Positions 57,109 through 64,000 of a stretch of 64,000 bases of DNA are shown here, in pieces. The notes beneath the pieces were generated by a model, which was not told the origin of the DNA, ran no database searches, and saw only the letters and a program-made list of their open reading frames with translations. The stretch spans positions 256,001-320,000 of the forward strand of contig NZ_KB849653.1 of assembly GCF_000368765.1 (NCBI RefSeq), in the 5' to 3' direction. The stretch's first letter is position 1. Each line of letters starts with the position of its first letter. Origin of the DNA: Acinetobacter junii CIP 64.5. GTDB taxonomy: Bacteria > Pseudomonadota > Gammaproteobacteria > Pseudomonadales > Moraxellaceae. The position numbers and the translations under genes were made by a program.

Positions 57109-57747
57109 ATGTTTAGGGCTATACAGATACTAATCTGTTATTTAGCTCTTTCATTTGCTGTTCCATTATATGCAGCGGACAAAGCTGATATTGCTGGATA
57201 TGTGATGCATGTCCAAATGACACCTGCTGTCTGTTCGTTTGATTCTTCACGCCAAAAACAACGTAAATGTTTAGAGGGTTATTCTCTGACGATCTCAAGT
57301 TTATTGCCTGAAGTTCCTGTTGGTCGAGACTGTCAAACAAAATCATCGGCTAAATTATCCCCCCTACAAGCTAAAGTGGTTGCACGTGTGATGCCTGATG
57401 AAAATGCACGGGTACAACTTTGGCAAAATGTCGGCGGCTGTGTGCCAATGAATGCGAGTCAATATTTCAGAACGATTATTAATTTTGCTGAGAGATTAAA
57501 AATACCTGCTGATTTGACTAGCCCTAATACGATTGAAGTACAAAAAGAAAATTTAAGGCAGCAATTCACTAAACTAAATCCTTCTCTACCACCCAATGGA
57601 ATTCGATTTACTTGCCAAGCATCCAAATTTGACTCTATTTTGACTGAGATTCGAGTGTGCTATCAGAAAAACGGTCAGTACAAACAATGTTCGAGTCATG
57701 TGGTCACAGGATGTCCAAGTGAATTTACAATTAAAGGAAGTTATTAA
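57109..57747 (+). CDS. RNase T2-like secreted protein lacking catalytic histidines
   Basis: This 212-residue protein has a signal peptide (MFRAIQILICYLALSFAVPLYA) and the RNase T2 frame: MTPAVCSFD near 40, then GYSLTISSLLPE where active members have HGLWPE, and LWQNVGGCVPMNASQYF where active members have E-x2-KHGxC followed by YF. The C-terminal LTEIRVCYQKNGQYKQC is family-like. Both catalytic His positions are changed, so ribonuclease activity is doubtful. I chose ATG 57109 for its AAGGA ribosome site; ATG 57061 is the alternative. It follows slt by 75 bp and may share its transcript. Confidence 0.65.
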   Translation: MFRAIQILICYLALSFAVPLYAADKADIAGYVMHVQMTPAVCSFDSSRQKQRKCLEGYSLTISSLLPEVPVGRDCQTKSSAKLSPLQAKVVARVMPDENARVQLWQNVGGCVPMNASQYFRTIINFAERLKIPADLTSPNTIEVQKENLRQQFTKLNPSLPPNGIRFTCQASKFDSILTEIRVCYQKNGQYKQCSSHVVTGCPSEFTIKGSY

Positions 57748-57915
57748 GCTTTTTTTCTGAATTAATTTGTATTTTCTATCAGACTTTTGTTGAAATCCAT
57801 TCTCTTTTACATGCATCTGCGTTCGCTTTAGAGTACAATCTTTGCCGTTTATGATAATTCGGTTGAATAACAAAAGAATTCAATCGTGCTAACGCATCTC
57901 ATTGGAGAATATCAC

Positions 57916-58902
57916 ATGAAGCAACCCGTTCGTGTTGCCGTTACAGGCGCTGCAGGTCAAATTGGTTATAGCTTATTATTCCGTATCGCTAGCGGTGAAA
58001 TGTTAGGTAAAGATCAACCTGTAATTTTACAATTGCTTGAAGTTCCTTTTGAGAAAGCCCAACAAGCGCTTAAAGGCGTAATGATGGAACTTGATGACTG
58101 TGCTTTCCCATTATTGGCAGGCATGATCGGGACTGATGATCCAGAAGTTGCATTTAAAGATGCTGACTATGCGTTATTAGTAGGTTCACGTCCACGTGGT
58201 CCTGGTATGGAACGTGCTGACTTATTGAAAGTAAATGGCGAGATCTTCATTGGTCAAGGTCAAGCTTTAAATAAAGTTGCTAGCCGTGATGTTAAAGTAT
58301 TAGTTGTTGGTAACCCAGCAAATACAAATGCTTACATCGCAATGAAATCTGCTCCAGATCTTCCAGCGAAAAACTTCACAGCTATGCTGCGTCTTGACCA
58401 CAACCGTGCATTAACTCAACTTGCTCAAAAAGCTGGCGTTGCAGTTTCTGACATCGAGAACATGACTGTTTGGGGTAACCACTCTCCAACTATGTATGCT
58501 GACTACCGTTTTGCAACTGCAAATGGTGTAAGCTTAAAAGACAAAATCAACGATGCTGAATGGAATAAAGATGTATTCCTTCCAACAGTTGGTAAACGTG
58601 GTGCTGCGATCATCGAAGCACGTGGTTTGTCTTCTGCTGCTTCTGCTGCAAACGCTGCAATTGACCATATGCGTGATTGGGCGTTAGGTACAAATGGCAA
58701 ATGGGTAACTATGGGTATTCCTTCTGACGGTTCTTATGGAATTCCTGAAGGTGTAATGTTTGGTTTCCCTGTAACAACTGAAAACGGTGAATACAAAATC
58801 GTTCAAGGTTTAGAAATTGATGAATTCAGCCGTGACCGTATCAACTTCACTCTTAACGAGTTAGAAGAAGAACGTGCAGCGATTGCTGACATGGTTAAAT
58901 AA
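57916..58902 (+). CDS. mdh: malate dehydrogenase
   Basis: Mdh interconverts malate and oxaloacetate in the TCA cycle using NAD. The 328-residue product belongs to the cytosolic-type MDH group 2: the nucleotide motif is [20 protein letters not shown], and [12 protein letters not shown] holds the catalytic Asp-Arg. [11 protein letters not shown] contains the proton-relay His. I chose ATG 57916 since TTGGAGAA lies upstream; the open frame from 57886 adds unrelated residues. A strong terminator follows. Confidence 0.97.
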   Translation: MKQPVRVAVTGAAGQIGYSLLFRIASGEMLGKDQPVILQLLEVPFEKAQQALKGVMMELDDCAFPLLAGMIGTDDPEVAFKDADYALLVGSRPRGPGMERADLLKVNGEIFIGQGQALNKVASRDVKVLVVGNPANTNAYIAMKSAPDLPAKNFTAMLRLDHNRALTQLAQKAGVAVSDIENMTVWGNHSPTMYADYRFATANGVSLKDKINDAEWNKDVFLPTVGKRGAAIIEARGLSSAASAANAAIDHMRDWALGTNGKWVTMGIPSDGSYGIPEGVMFGFPVTTENGEYKIVQGLEIDEFSRDRINFTLNELEEERAAIADMVK

Positions 58903-58924
58903 TTTGTCATTTTGATAAATTATG

Positions 58925-58953
58925 AAAAGCACTCTCTTGTAGAGTGCTTTTTT
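58925..58953 (+). terminator. terminator after mdh
   Basis: AAAAGCACTCT pairs with AGAGTGCTTTT around CTTGT, followed by a T-run. Confidence 0.93.
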
Positions 58954-59061
58954 ATTTTAAGAAACAAAATACAACAAGAAAATATAGAGATATGCCTGCA
59001 AGTTAATACAGTTTATTGTTAGATTATTTATTAGATGGGTTTTACCTAAGGAGAAGAAAAA

Positions 59062-59304
59062 ATGTTTGAACAACAACCAACACTTGAACTTTTATTTGAA
59101 CAATTGGGGCTTGATGCAGATGAAGTTTCGATGGAAAACTTTATTAAAACTCATCAATTGAGTGCTAGCCAGAAATTACACGAAGCTGATTTTTGGAGTG
59201 CTGGGCAACGAGACTTTCTTAAGAGTCATTGGGATAAAGATGATGAATGGGCTATCGTGATAGATGAGTTGAATCAGCAACTACATGTCGATAGTACAAC
59301 TTAA
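59062..59304 (+). CDS. DUF2789 family protein
   Basis: This 80-residue soluble protein has the DUF2789 pattern LELLFEQLGLDADEVSMENF, HEADFWSAGQRDFL and DDEWAIVIDELNQQL. The function is unknown. A strong ribosome site (AAGGAGAAG) precedes the ATG. A bidirectional terminator separates it from the converging gene. Confidence 0.85.
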   Translation: MFEQQPTLELLFEQLGLDADEVSMENFIKTHQLSASQKLHEADFWSAGQRDFLKSHWDKDDEWAIVIDELNQQLHVDSTT

Positions 59305-59308
59305 TAAG

Positions 59309-59335
59309 AAAAGCTCACATCAGTGAGCTTTTTTA
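59309..59335. terminator. bidirectional terminator after the DUF2789 gene
   Basis: AAAAGCTCAC pairs with GTGAGCTTTT around ATCA. The right arm also encodes the last residues (HKKAH) of the converging gene, so the terminator overlaps its coding end. Confidence 0.9.
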
Positions 59336-59847
59336 TGGATTAAATTTATGAACCATTCTTCTTGGCGGGCTTGATTAAAAGCTGGATGTGCATTTAACAA
59401 CTGCAAGTCGTGATCTACACATGCCACATATTTTTTTAACCAATGTTGAGTCATCGCAAACTCTTCTTTACTTGCAGATGCATAAGCCAAAAAGAAGTAA
59501 ATATCTAGATGATCGTAGTGAGCGAGAGGCTTTAGGATTTGCTGCGTGATAATCGCAAAACGTTGTTCTTTGGTTAGCTCAAAATAAATCATATAAGCTT
59601 TGGCTAAATTCAACGAGAGATCAAGATTAAGGCTTAATGGCATTTCCTCAAATTCAATTCGAGCTTGCTCAAGTAGCACGATGGCTTCTTGCAAGAAATG
59701 CAATTGTTCTTGACGGACATGACTGAGTACAACCAATTGCAGACGTAAGTCAGCTCTTTCTAAAGCAAGTTCAGGTGTATTTTCACTTAAATAGAGTTGG
59801 TCTGTTTCACCAATTCGATTTACTACATGTTTCGTTTCATTTGACAT
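59320..59847 (-). CDS. helical repeat-like protein of unknown function
   Basis: This 175-residue soluble protein is almost entirely helical, with amphipathic segments such as LERADLRLQLVVLSHVRQEQ and ALVERAD/SLNLAKAYMIYFEL that resemble TPR-like repeats, so a protein-binding role is possible. I recognise no named family. I chose ATG 59847 (MSNETKHVVN); an ATG at 59859 adds four residues. The end overlaps the terminator. Confidence 0.6.
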   Translation of the reverse strand: MSNETKHVVNRIGETDQLYLSENTPELALERADLRLQLVVLSHVRQEQLHFLQEAIVLLEQARIEFEEMPLSLNLDLSLNLAKAYMIYFELTKEQRFAIITQQILKPLAHYDHLDIYFFLAYASASKEEFAMTQHWLKKYVACVDHDLQLLNAHPAFNQARQEEWFINLIHKKAH

Positions 59848-59910
59848 CAGTTTATCCAAAACCTTGATCTATGCATGCATATATAGGGCTTTATTTTGCA
59901 ATTTAAAGGT

Positions 59911-60519
59911 TTAGGCATTCCAAAGCGAATTTCCACTGCGTAACCATGCTGTAATTGATAGACGTTGCTGTTTTGAAAGCAACACTTCATGTAGTAAATC
60001 ACTTTGGAAGATAGCAAGCCGATTAGGCAATGGTTGAATGGTATGCCATTGTTCATTTTTATCTTGCAAGCGTAACTGACCGCCAAAGTCTTCTTGCCAC
60101 TGTTCATGTAAATAAAAAACAGTTGAAATCATGCGATCATTCTTTTTCTGAGGATTATCTCGATGTAATGCATAAAATTCACCTGCGTTGTAACAGGCAA
60201 AATGAGCTTCTACTTCTTTGATTCCCAAATAAAACGCTTGATTTAATAACTGAGACAAGTTCTTTAATGCATTAATATGTTGTTGCGCGATCGGTAATTG
60301 TTCATCAATCCACAATATATGATCGCTACGTATATGACTCACAATACCATTTTGAATGCCTGCAGCTCTGAACTCAGCAAGATGTGAATTGCATTCGTTT
60401 ACTAGGGAGTTTACAAATGCAGCAGAATAAACATTATCTATAACGGCAAAACCTGATTCATTTAAATCATCCAAAACTTTATCTAAATCCCACGATTCAG
60501 GAAGAGAACTTTGCTGCAT
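59911..60519 (-). CDS. 2-oxoglutarate-Fe(II) dioxygenase family protein
   Basis: This 202-residue enzyme has the 2OG-Fe(II) facial triad: H and D in LHRDNPQKKNDRMISTVFYL near residue 119-121, a later His in LLHEVLLSKQQRLSIT near residue 176, and the Arg that binds 2-oxoglutarate in that same stretch. It resembles prolyl-4-hydroxylase-type proteins (P4Hc). The substrate is not known. It is followed by the helical protein gene with a 63-bp gap. Confidence 0.85.
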   Translation of the reverse strand: MQQSSLPESWDLDKVLDDLNESGFAVIDNVYSAAFVNSLVNECNSHLAEFRAAGIQNGIVSHIRSDHILWIDEQLPIAQQHINALKNLSQLLNQAFYLGIKEVEAHFACYNAGEFYALHRDNPQKKNDRMISTVFYLHEQWQEDFGGQLRLQDKNEQWHTIQPLPNRLAIFQSDLLHEVLLSKQQRLSITAWLRSGNSLWNA

Positions 60520-60637
60520 ATATTTCCAATAGATCTTGGTGAAGAGGCTGTATGATCTTAGTCGATCACATCAACGCTAAAGAATACTTTTTTCATTCGT
60601 GATAAACTACCCTTTGAATTGAGGAATAATTGTCAAC

Positions 60638-61495
60638 ATGAATTACCGTCACCATTTCCATGCGGGTAACTTTGCCGATGTTATGAAGCATGTACTTTTG
60701 CTTCAACTGCTCGCTCGTTTAAATGCTAAAGATAAACCTTATCGATATATAGACACCCATGGCGGTGCAGGTAAATATGATTTATCTACGTCTGAAGCAC
60801 AAAAATCAGGTGAGTTTTTAACGGGTATCCATCGTTTGGTCAAGCTTGACGATTCTATTAAACGTAATGCACCTGAAGGCGTAAAACAATATCTTAAAAT
60901 TGTTGAAGATATGCGTGCAGGTTCAGGTAAGGGCGCTTATCCAGGTTCACCTTGGTTTGCGCTTGAAGGCATGCGTGATATTGATAAAGCAACTATATTT
61001 GAAATGCAGCGTGATGTGTTTCAACAATTGTATTTAAATATTCGTGATAAACGTGCGGGCTTACATGAGCGTGATTTTTATGAAGGTTTGATGGGTGTCA
61101 TTCCGCCTAAAGAAAAACGTGGATTGGTCATGATTGATCCACCATACGAAATCGAACGTAAAGATTTCCCTCAGTTAGTAGAGCTGTTACAAGCTGCACA
61201 TAAAAAATGGCCGACAGGTGTTTTTGCTGTGTGGTATCCAATTAAAGATCGCGCGATGATTGACCGTTTTGAGAAGAAAATGTTTAAGACTGGTATTCGT
61301 CGTCAGTTGGTATGTGAAATTTGTGTATGGCCTGATGATACGCCAGTTGGATTAAATGGTTGTGGTTTATTGGTGATTAACCCACCTTGGAAATTTTCAG
61401 AAGATGCTGATCAGGCATTACAATGGTTGTTCCCTCATTTGCGAATGAGTGAAAATGGTGGTCATGCTGCAGTGCGTTGGTTGGTGGGTGAATAA
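60638..61495 (+). CDS. rlmJ: 23S rRNA (adenine(2030)-N6)-methyltransferase
   Basis: RlmJ methylates A2030 of 23S rRNA with SAM. The 285-residue length is usual. Motifs are MNYRHHFHAGNFADVMKHVL at the start, DTHGGAGKYDL near 39-49 for SAM, and VMIDPPYEIERKDF near 165, whose DPPY motif is catalytic for N6-adenine methylation. pssA follows by about 40 bp. Confidence 0.95.
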   Translation: MNYRHHFHAGNFADVMKHVLLLQLLARLNAKDKPYRYIDTHGGAGKYDLSTSEAQKSGEFLTGIHRLVKLDDSIKRNAPEGVKQYLKIVEDMRAGSGKGAYPGSPWFALEGMRDIDKATIFEMQRDVFQQLYLNIRDKRAGLHERDFYEGLMGVIPPKEKRGLVMIDPPYEIERKDFPQLVELLQAAHKKWPTGVFAVWYPIKDRAMIDRFEKKMFKTGIRRQLVCEICVWPDDTPVGLNGCGLLVINPPWKFSEDADQALQWLFPHLRMSENGGHAAVRWLVGE

Positions 61496-61534
61496 GCCCA
61501 TCAATGTCAAACTATTCTCGAGGAATTGAAAATA

Positions 61535-62368
61535 ATGACAAATTCTCCTAAGTCAGATTCTGATTTGAAGAAAGAAGAGCTTTCTTTTGATGGGATCACC
61601 TTTGAAGTCGAAGAAGAAGAACAAACGCATGAAGGGCAAAAAGTTAAAAGACGCGGCATTTATTTATGGCCAAATCTGATTACAACAGCGGCATTACTTT
61701 CAGGTTTTTATTCGATCATCGCTAGTATGAATGGTAATTTCACTCAAGCTATTTATGCGATTTTCTTAGCAGCATTGTTAGATGGTTTGGATGGTCGAGT
61801 TGCTCGTGCAATCGGAGCACAAAGTGCTTTTGGTGAACAGTATGATTCACTTTCGGATTTATTAGCCTTCGGTGTAGCTCCAGCTATTTTGATGTACAGT
61901 TGGAGTCTCAATGATTTGGGTCGAATTGGTCTAGCTTGTTGTTTTATTTACACAGCCTGTGCAGCATTTCGACTTGCACGCTTCAATGTACAAATCGGTG
62001 TGGTCGATAAACGTTACTTTATAGGAATAGCAAGTCCATTAGCTGCTGTAACCGTTATTTCAATGGTATGGGTGAGTCAAGATTATCCTCTGGTATTTGA
62101 TTTAAATGACATCACAATACAAATCATCAACGCTGTGATTATGGTTTCGATTGGTTTGCTTATGATTTCAAATATCAAATACTATTCATTTAAACAAATG
62201 GATCGCAAACGTGTTCCTTTTGTAGTCATGTTGCCTGTAGTCTTGATTTTTGCTGCAATCACCTACAATATTCCTGTAGGGATACTTGTTGTATGTATCA
62301 TCTATGTGTTGTCTGGTTTTGTAACGACACTATTAGCTAAAAAAAATGATTCCAAAATAACAATCTAA
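61535..62368 (+). CDS. pssA: CDP-diacylglycerol-serine O-phosphatidyltransferase
   Basis: PssA makes phosphatidylserine, the precursor of phosphatidylethanolamine, at the inner membrane. The 277-residue product has an acidic cytosolic N-terminus and then about seven membrane segments. The CDP-alcohol motif is complete: DGLDGRVARAIGAQSAFGEQ then YDSLSD near 88-113. I chose ATG 61535 with GAGGAA upstream; a TTG at 61526 is less likely. It is the membrane-spanning PssA type and not the soluble E. coli enzyme. Confidence 0.93.
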   Translation: MTNSPKSDSDLKKEELSFDGITFEVEEEEQTHEGQKVKRRGIYLWPNLITTAALLSGFYSIIASMNGNFTQAIYAIFLAALLDGLDGRVARAIGAQSAFGEQYDSLSDLLAFGVAPAILMYSWSLNDLGRIGLACCFIYTACAAFRLARFNVQIGVVDKRYFIGIASPLAAVTVISMVWVSQDYPLVFDLNDITIQIINAVIMVSIGLLMISNIKYYSFKQMDRKRVPFVVMLPVVLIFAAITYNIPVGILVVCIIYVLSGFVTTLLAKKNDSKITI

Positions 62369-62385
62369 ATAAAAGGAGGTTCGGC

Positions 62386-63447
62386 ATGCCATTGTTGATG
62401 AATAATAGTCAATTAAAGCAGCTGAACCTCAACAAGTCAGATGCTTTAACTTTTTACCCACCCAAAGGTTTATTTAAAATTGTTTATCAAGGTTTGATTC
62501 TACCGAATCTCCCTGCACCTTTTCATTATGTAAATTTCATTAGTTTGATTGGGCAACCTCGTATCCCTATTTGTTATAATCCAAGTGCAATTTCCACAAC
62601 TGCGATCGATACAGCTACAGTGTTGGTAAGTAGTAGCTTATCAACAGTTGGACATCTAAAAAGTTATAGTGCAAAAGAGCAGTGTCAATTTGAGACTGAT
62701 TCATATCAATTCTTAGATGTTGATCAAATTCATGTTGATTTTCCAAACTATTACTTCAAACGAAATGACAATGAATTTAGCTGTGATTTAAGGGTAAATA
62801 TCTGTTCTGAAATAGAAAATCATACAGCATTGCACTGGGGCGTGGCTGACTACTGGTATGTACAATGTCAGTGCGTTGGGGAAATTGTTTATAAAAATCA
62901 AAAATATTTGATTGAGACCAAAGGTATTTTAAAACATGCAAGGGCGGTATATTTACCTTTTATTGCTTTTCACTTTTTTACATATCAAATCATTCATATT
63001 AATGAAGAAATTCAAGTCATCCTTTCAGAATTGCGCAACCAATGGAATAGCGTAATTTTCTCTCGAATTGAGGTTCAAACCAGCCAACAAGGTTCGACTC
63101 TTTATGATCGAAATGTGGTTTTTGATACCCTTAGGGTGTATCCAAAGATTCAAACTCCTAATGGACGTGAGATGTATCTTCCTCGTGAATTCATTTGGCA
63201 ATATCAAGAAAATGAAGAAGTTATCTTTCAATTACACGGACAGAGTAGGGGCGATTATAAATTTGGTCTAGCGGCGGGTTATGTTGGTAGTTTTAGTTAT
63301 GATTTATTTTGGAATAATCAGTCCTATCAAGGGAGTGGGTATTGTGAATACATCGATTGTCGACCTTTGCATTGGCAAGAAAAAAGTAAAACTGAACAAA
63401 TCTTAGACCAAATTCCACATTTTCAGCCTTATTTGTGTAAAAAATAA
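62386..63447 (+). CDS. conserved protein with lipocalin-like (AttH/DUF6670-type) features
   Basis: This 353-residue protein has a strong ribosome site (AAAAGGAGG) and no clear signal peptide. It is rich in beta strands. LHWGVADYWYVQCQCVGEI near 152 and the late YKFGLAAGYVGSFSYDLFW, followed by GSGYCEYIDCRP, resemble the two halves of AttH/carotenoid-hydratase-like lipocalin folds. I recall DUF6670-type proteins of this form in Acinetobacter but am not certain. It follows pssA by 17 bp and is probably co-transcribed. The function is unknown. Confidence 0.55.
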   Translation: MPLLMNNSQLKQLNLNKSDALTFYPPKGLFKIVYQGLILPNLPAPFHYVNFISLIGQPRIPICYNPSAISTTAIDTATVLVSSSLSTVGHLKSYSAKEQCQFETDSYQFLDVDQIHVDFPNYYFKRNDNEFSCDLRVNICSEIENHTALHWGVADYWYVQCQCVGEIVYKNQKYLIETKGILKHARAVYLPFIAFHFFTYQIIHINEEIQVILSELRNQWNSVIFSRIEVQTSQQGSTLYDRNVVFDTLRVYPKIQTPNGREMYLPREFIWQYQENEEVIFQLHGQSRGDYKFGLAAGYVGSFSYDLFWNNQSYQGSGYCEYIDCRPLHWQEKSKTEQILDQIPHFQPYLCKK

Positions 63448-63487
63448 TCTATCAGTTTAAATATTAAAATAAATTCCAATAAATCAC

Positions 63488-63515
63488 TTGCAAGCGATTA
63501 GAAATGCTGTAGAAT
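63488..63515 (+). promoter_or_regulatory. distal rRNA promoter
   Basis: TTGCAA (63488-63493) and TAGAAT (63510-63515) have a 16-bp spacer. It is the distal of two candidate rRNA promoters. A CTTGTT-GAGA-AACAAG hairpin (63547-63562) follows in the leader. Confidence 0.6.
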
Positions 63516-63627
63516 GCACATCCATCGGCGGTGATGCGGATAAAAACTTGTTGAGAAACAAGGATTTGGCTAAAATGGTTGGATTCTTGGGTTGGTTGAT
63601 AAGTTTTAAAAATATCTAAATTACCTG

Positions 63628-63655
63628 TTGACTTTAAAGAAATTTAGAGTAATAT
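63628..63655 (+). promoter_or_regulatory. proximal rRNA promoter
   Basis: TTGACT (63628-63633) and TAATAT (63650-63655) have a 16-bp spacer, followed by a GC-containing discriminator (AGCCGACC) as in stringently controlled rRNA promoters. The 5' end should be near 63663, about 200 bases upstream of mature 16S. Confidence 0.7.
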
Positions 63656-63833
63656 AGCCGACCTAGCTTGATGATGACGAATCATCGAGAAGATCATTAA
63701 GAGAATAGAAGAACAACTTGTGTGGATTTTTACTGGTTGATCGATCGAAATAATTTTCATTGATTGAATGGTAGAAATTTCTCGAAGTTTATTTGAGCGA
63801 ATTTTTAGTCAGAAAATTGATGAGCCAGAATTA

Positions 63834-63856
63834 GCACCTTGTCTTAACTAAGGTGC
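63834..63856 (+). repeat. rRNA leader hairpin just upstream of 16S
   Basis: GCACCTT (63834-63840) pairs with AAGGTGC (63850-63856) around nine bases. It lies 10 bases before the mature 16S and may be part of processing. The same GCACCTT recurs in the 16S V1 loop at 63949-63955. Confidence 0.6.
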
Positions 63857-63866
63857 AAAATGATTT

Positions 63867-64000
63867 TAACTGAAGAGTTTGATCATGGCTCAGATTGAAC
63901 GCTGGCGGCAGGCTTAACACATGCAAGTCGAGCGGAGATGAGGTGCTTGCACCTTATCTTAGCGGCGGACGGGTGAGTAATGCTTAGGAATCTGCCTATT
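63867..64000 (+). rRNA. rrs: 16S ribosomal RNA, 5' end (cut by window edge)
   Basis: The sequence from TGAAGAGTTTGATCATGG at 63871 is the universal 16S 5' start, followed by the conserved GAACGCTGGCGGCAGGCTTA and the V1 helix GAGGTGCTTGCACCTTATC. Only about 134 bases are included. The V1 sequence fits Acinetobacter. The mature 5' end is placed by alignment to E. coli numbering and may be off by a few bases. Confidence 0.97.

Overview
This window is chromosomal DNA from an Acinetobacter species. The evidence is the low-GC coding style, the Acinetobacter-like 5' end of a 16S rRNA gene at the right edge (63867 onward), and a Moraxellaceae/Pseudomonadales gene order: LysR - leuC - leuD - leuB ... 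truA - asparaginase - fimV - asd, topA with its small membrane-protein neighbour, miaB - phoH - ybeY, and tonB - exbB - exbD. The V1 loop of the 16S gene does not match what I remember for A. baumannii, so I leave the species open. Nearly all of it is core genome. I see no insertion sequence, prophage, integrase, CRISPR array or tRNA gene.

Layout. 1-5.7 kb: the N-terminal part of rppH, a HAD phosphatase, a run of poorly characterised genes (small membrane protein, DUF2252, Spo0M-like, a membrane protein with a Ser/Cys-rich tail), a LysR regulator and a DUF2061 protein with a possible Fur box. 6-10 kb: leuC-leuD-(lipoprotein)-leuB. 10-18.4 kb: lipoprotein, LprI-like protein, infA, an AraC regulator, then on the minus strand asd, FimV encoded as two genes, an asparaginase and truA. 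18.5-25.6 kb: an EEP-family membrane protein, a non-coding RNA locus, an LpxL-like acyltransferase, uup, slyX and a PIN/NYN-like protein. 25.6-35.4 kb: topA, a metalloprotease-like protein, HdeD, a UvrD-family helicase, an RRM protein followed by an ASCH ORF, and a YbaL-type antiporter. 35.6-39.4 kb: rpmG/rpmB, an aldehyde dehydrogenase divergent from a TetR regulator, and purU. 39.6-51.5 kb: tonB-exbB-exbD, msrA, a META lipoprotein, thyA-folA-DUF4105, xpt, DUF3108, a second TonB-like protein and a siderophore receptor behind a strong Fur box. 51.5-63.4 kb: ybeY, phoH, miaB, slt, an RNase T2-like protein, mdh, a 2OG oxygenase, rlmJ, pssA and a lipocalin-like protein. 63.45-64 kb: an rRNA operon leader with two tandem promoters and the start of 16S.

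Functional themes. The leucine cluster carries the isopropylmalate steps. thyA and folA sit together for dTMP synthesis and folate recycling. TonB/ExbBD and the siderophore receptor are each preceded by a Fur-box-like sequence and form an iron-uptake group.

The most interesting item is a non-coding locus at about 19788-19957. It carries eight GGA motifs, several in hairpin loops, ends in a strong terminator whose own loop displays GGA, and is preceded about 66 bp upstream by an 18-bp sequence that differs from the GacA box (TGTAAG-N6-CTTACA) at one position. It looks like a GacA-controlled CsrA/RsmA-sequestering small RNA of the RsmY/RsmZ type. Other notable points are a FimV split into two genes, an RNase T2 homologue without its catalytic histidines, an ASCH-domain ORF in frame after the RRM stop with no ordinary start codon, and paired inverted DnaA-box palindromes after two genes.
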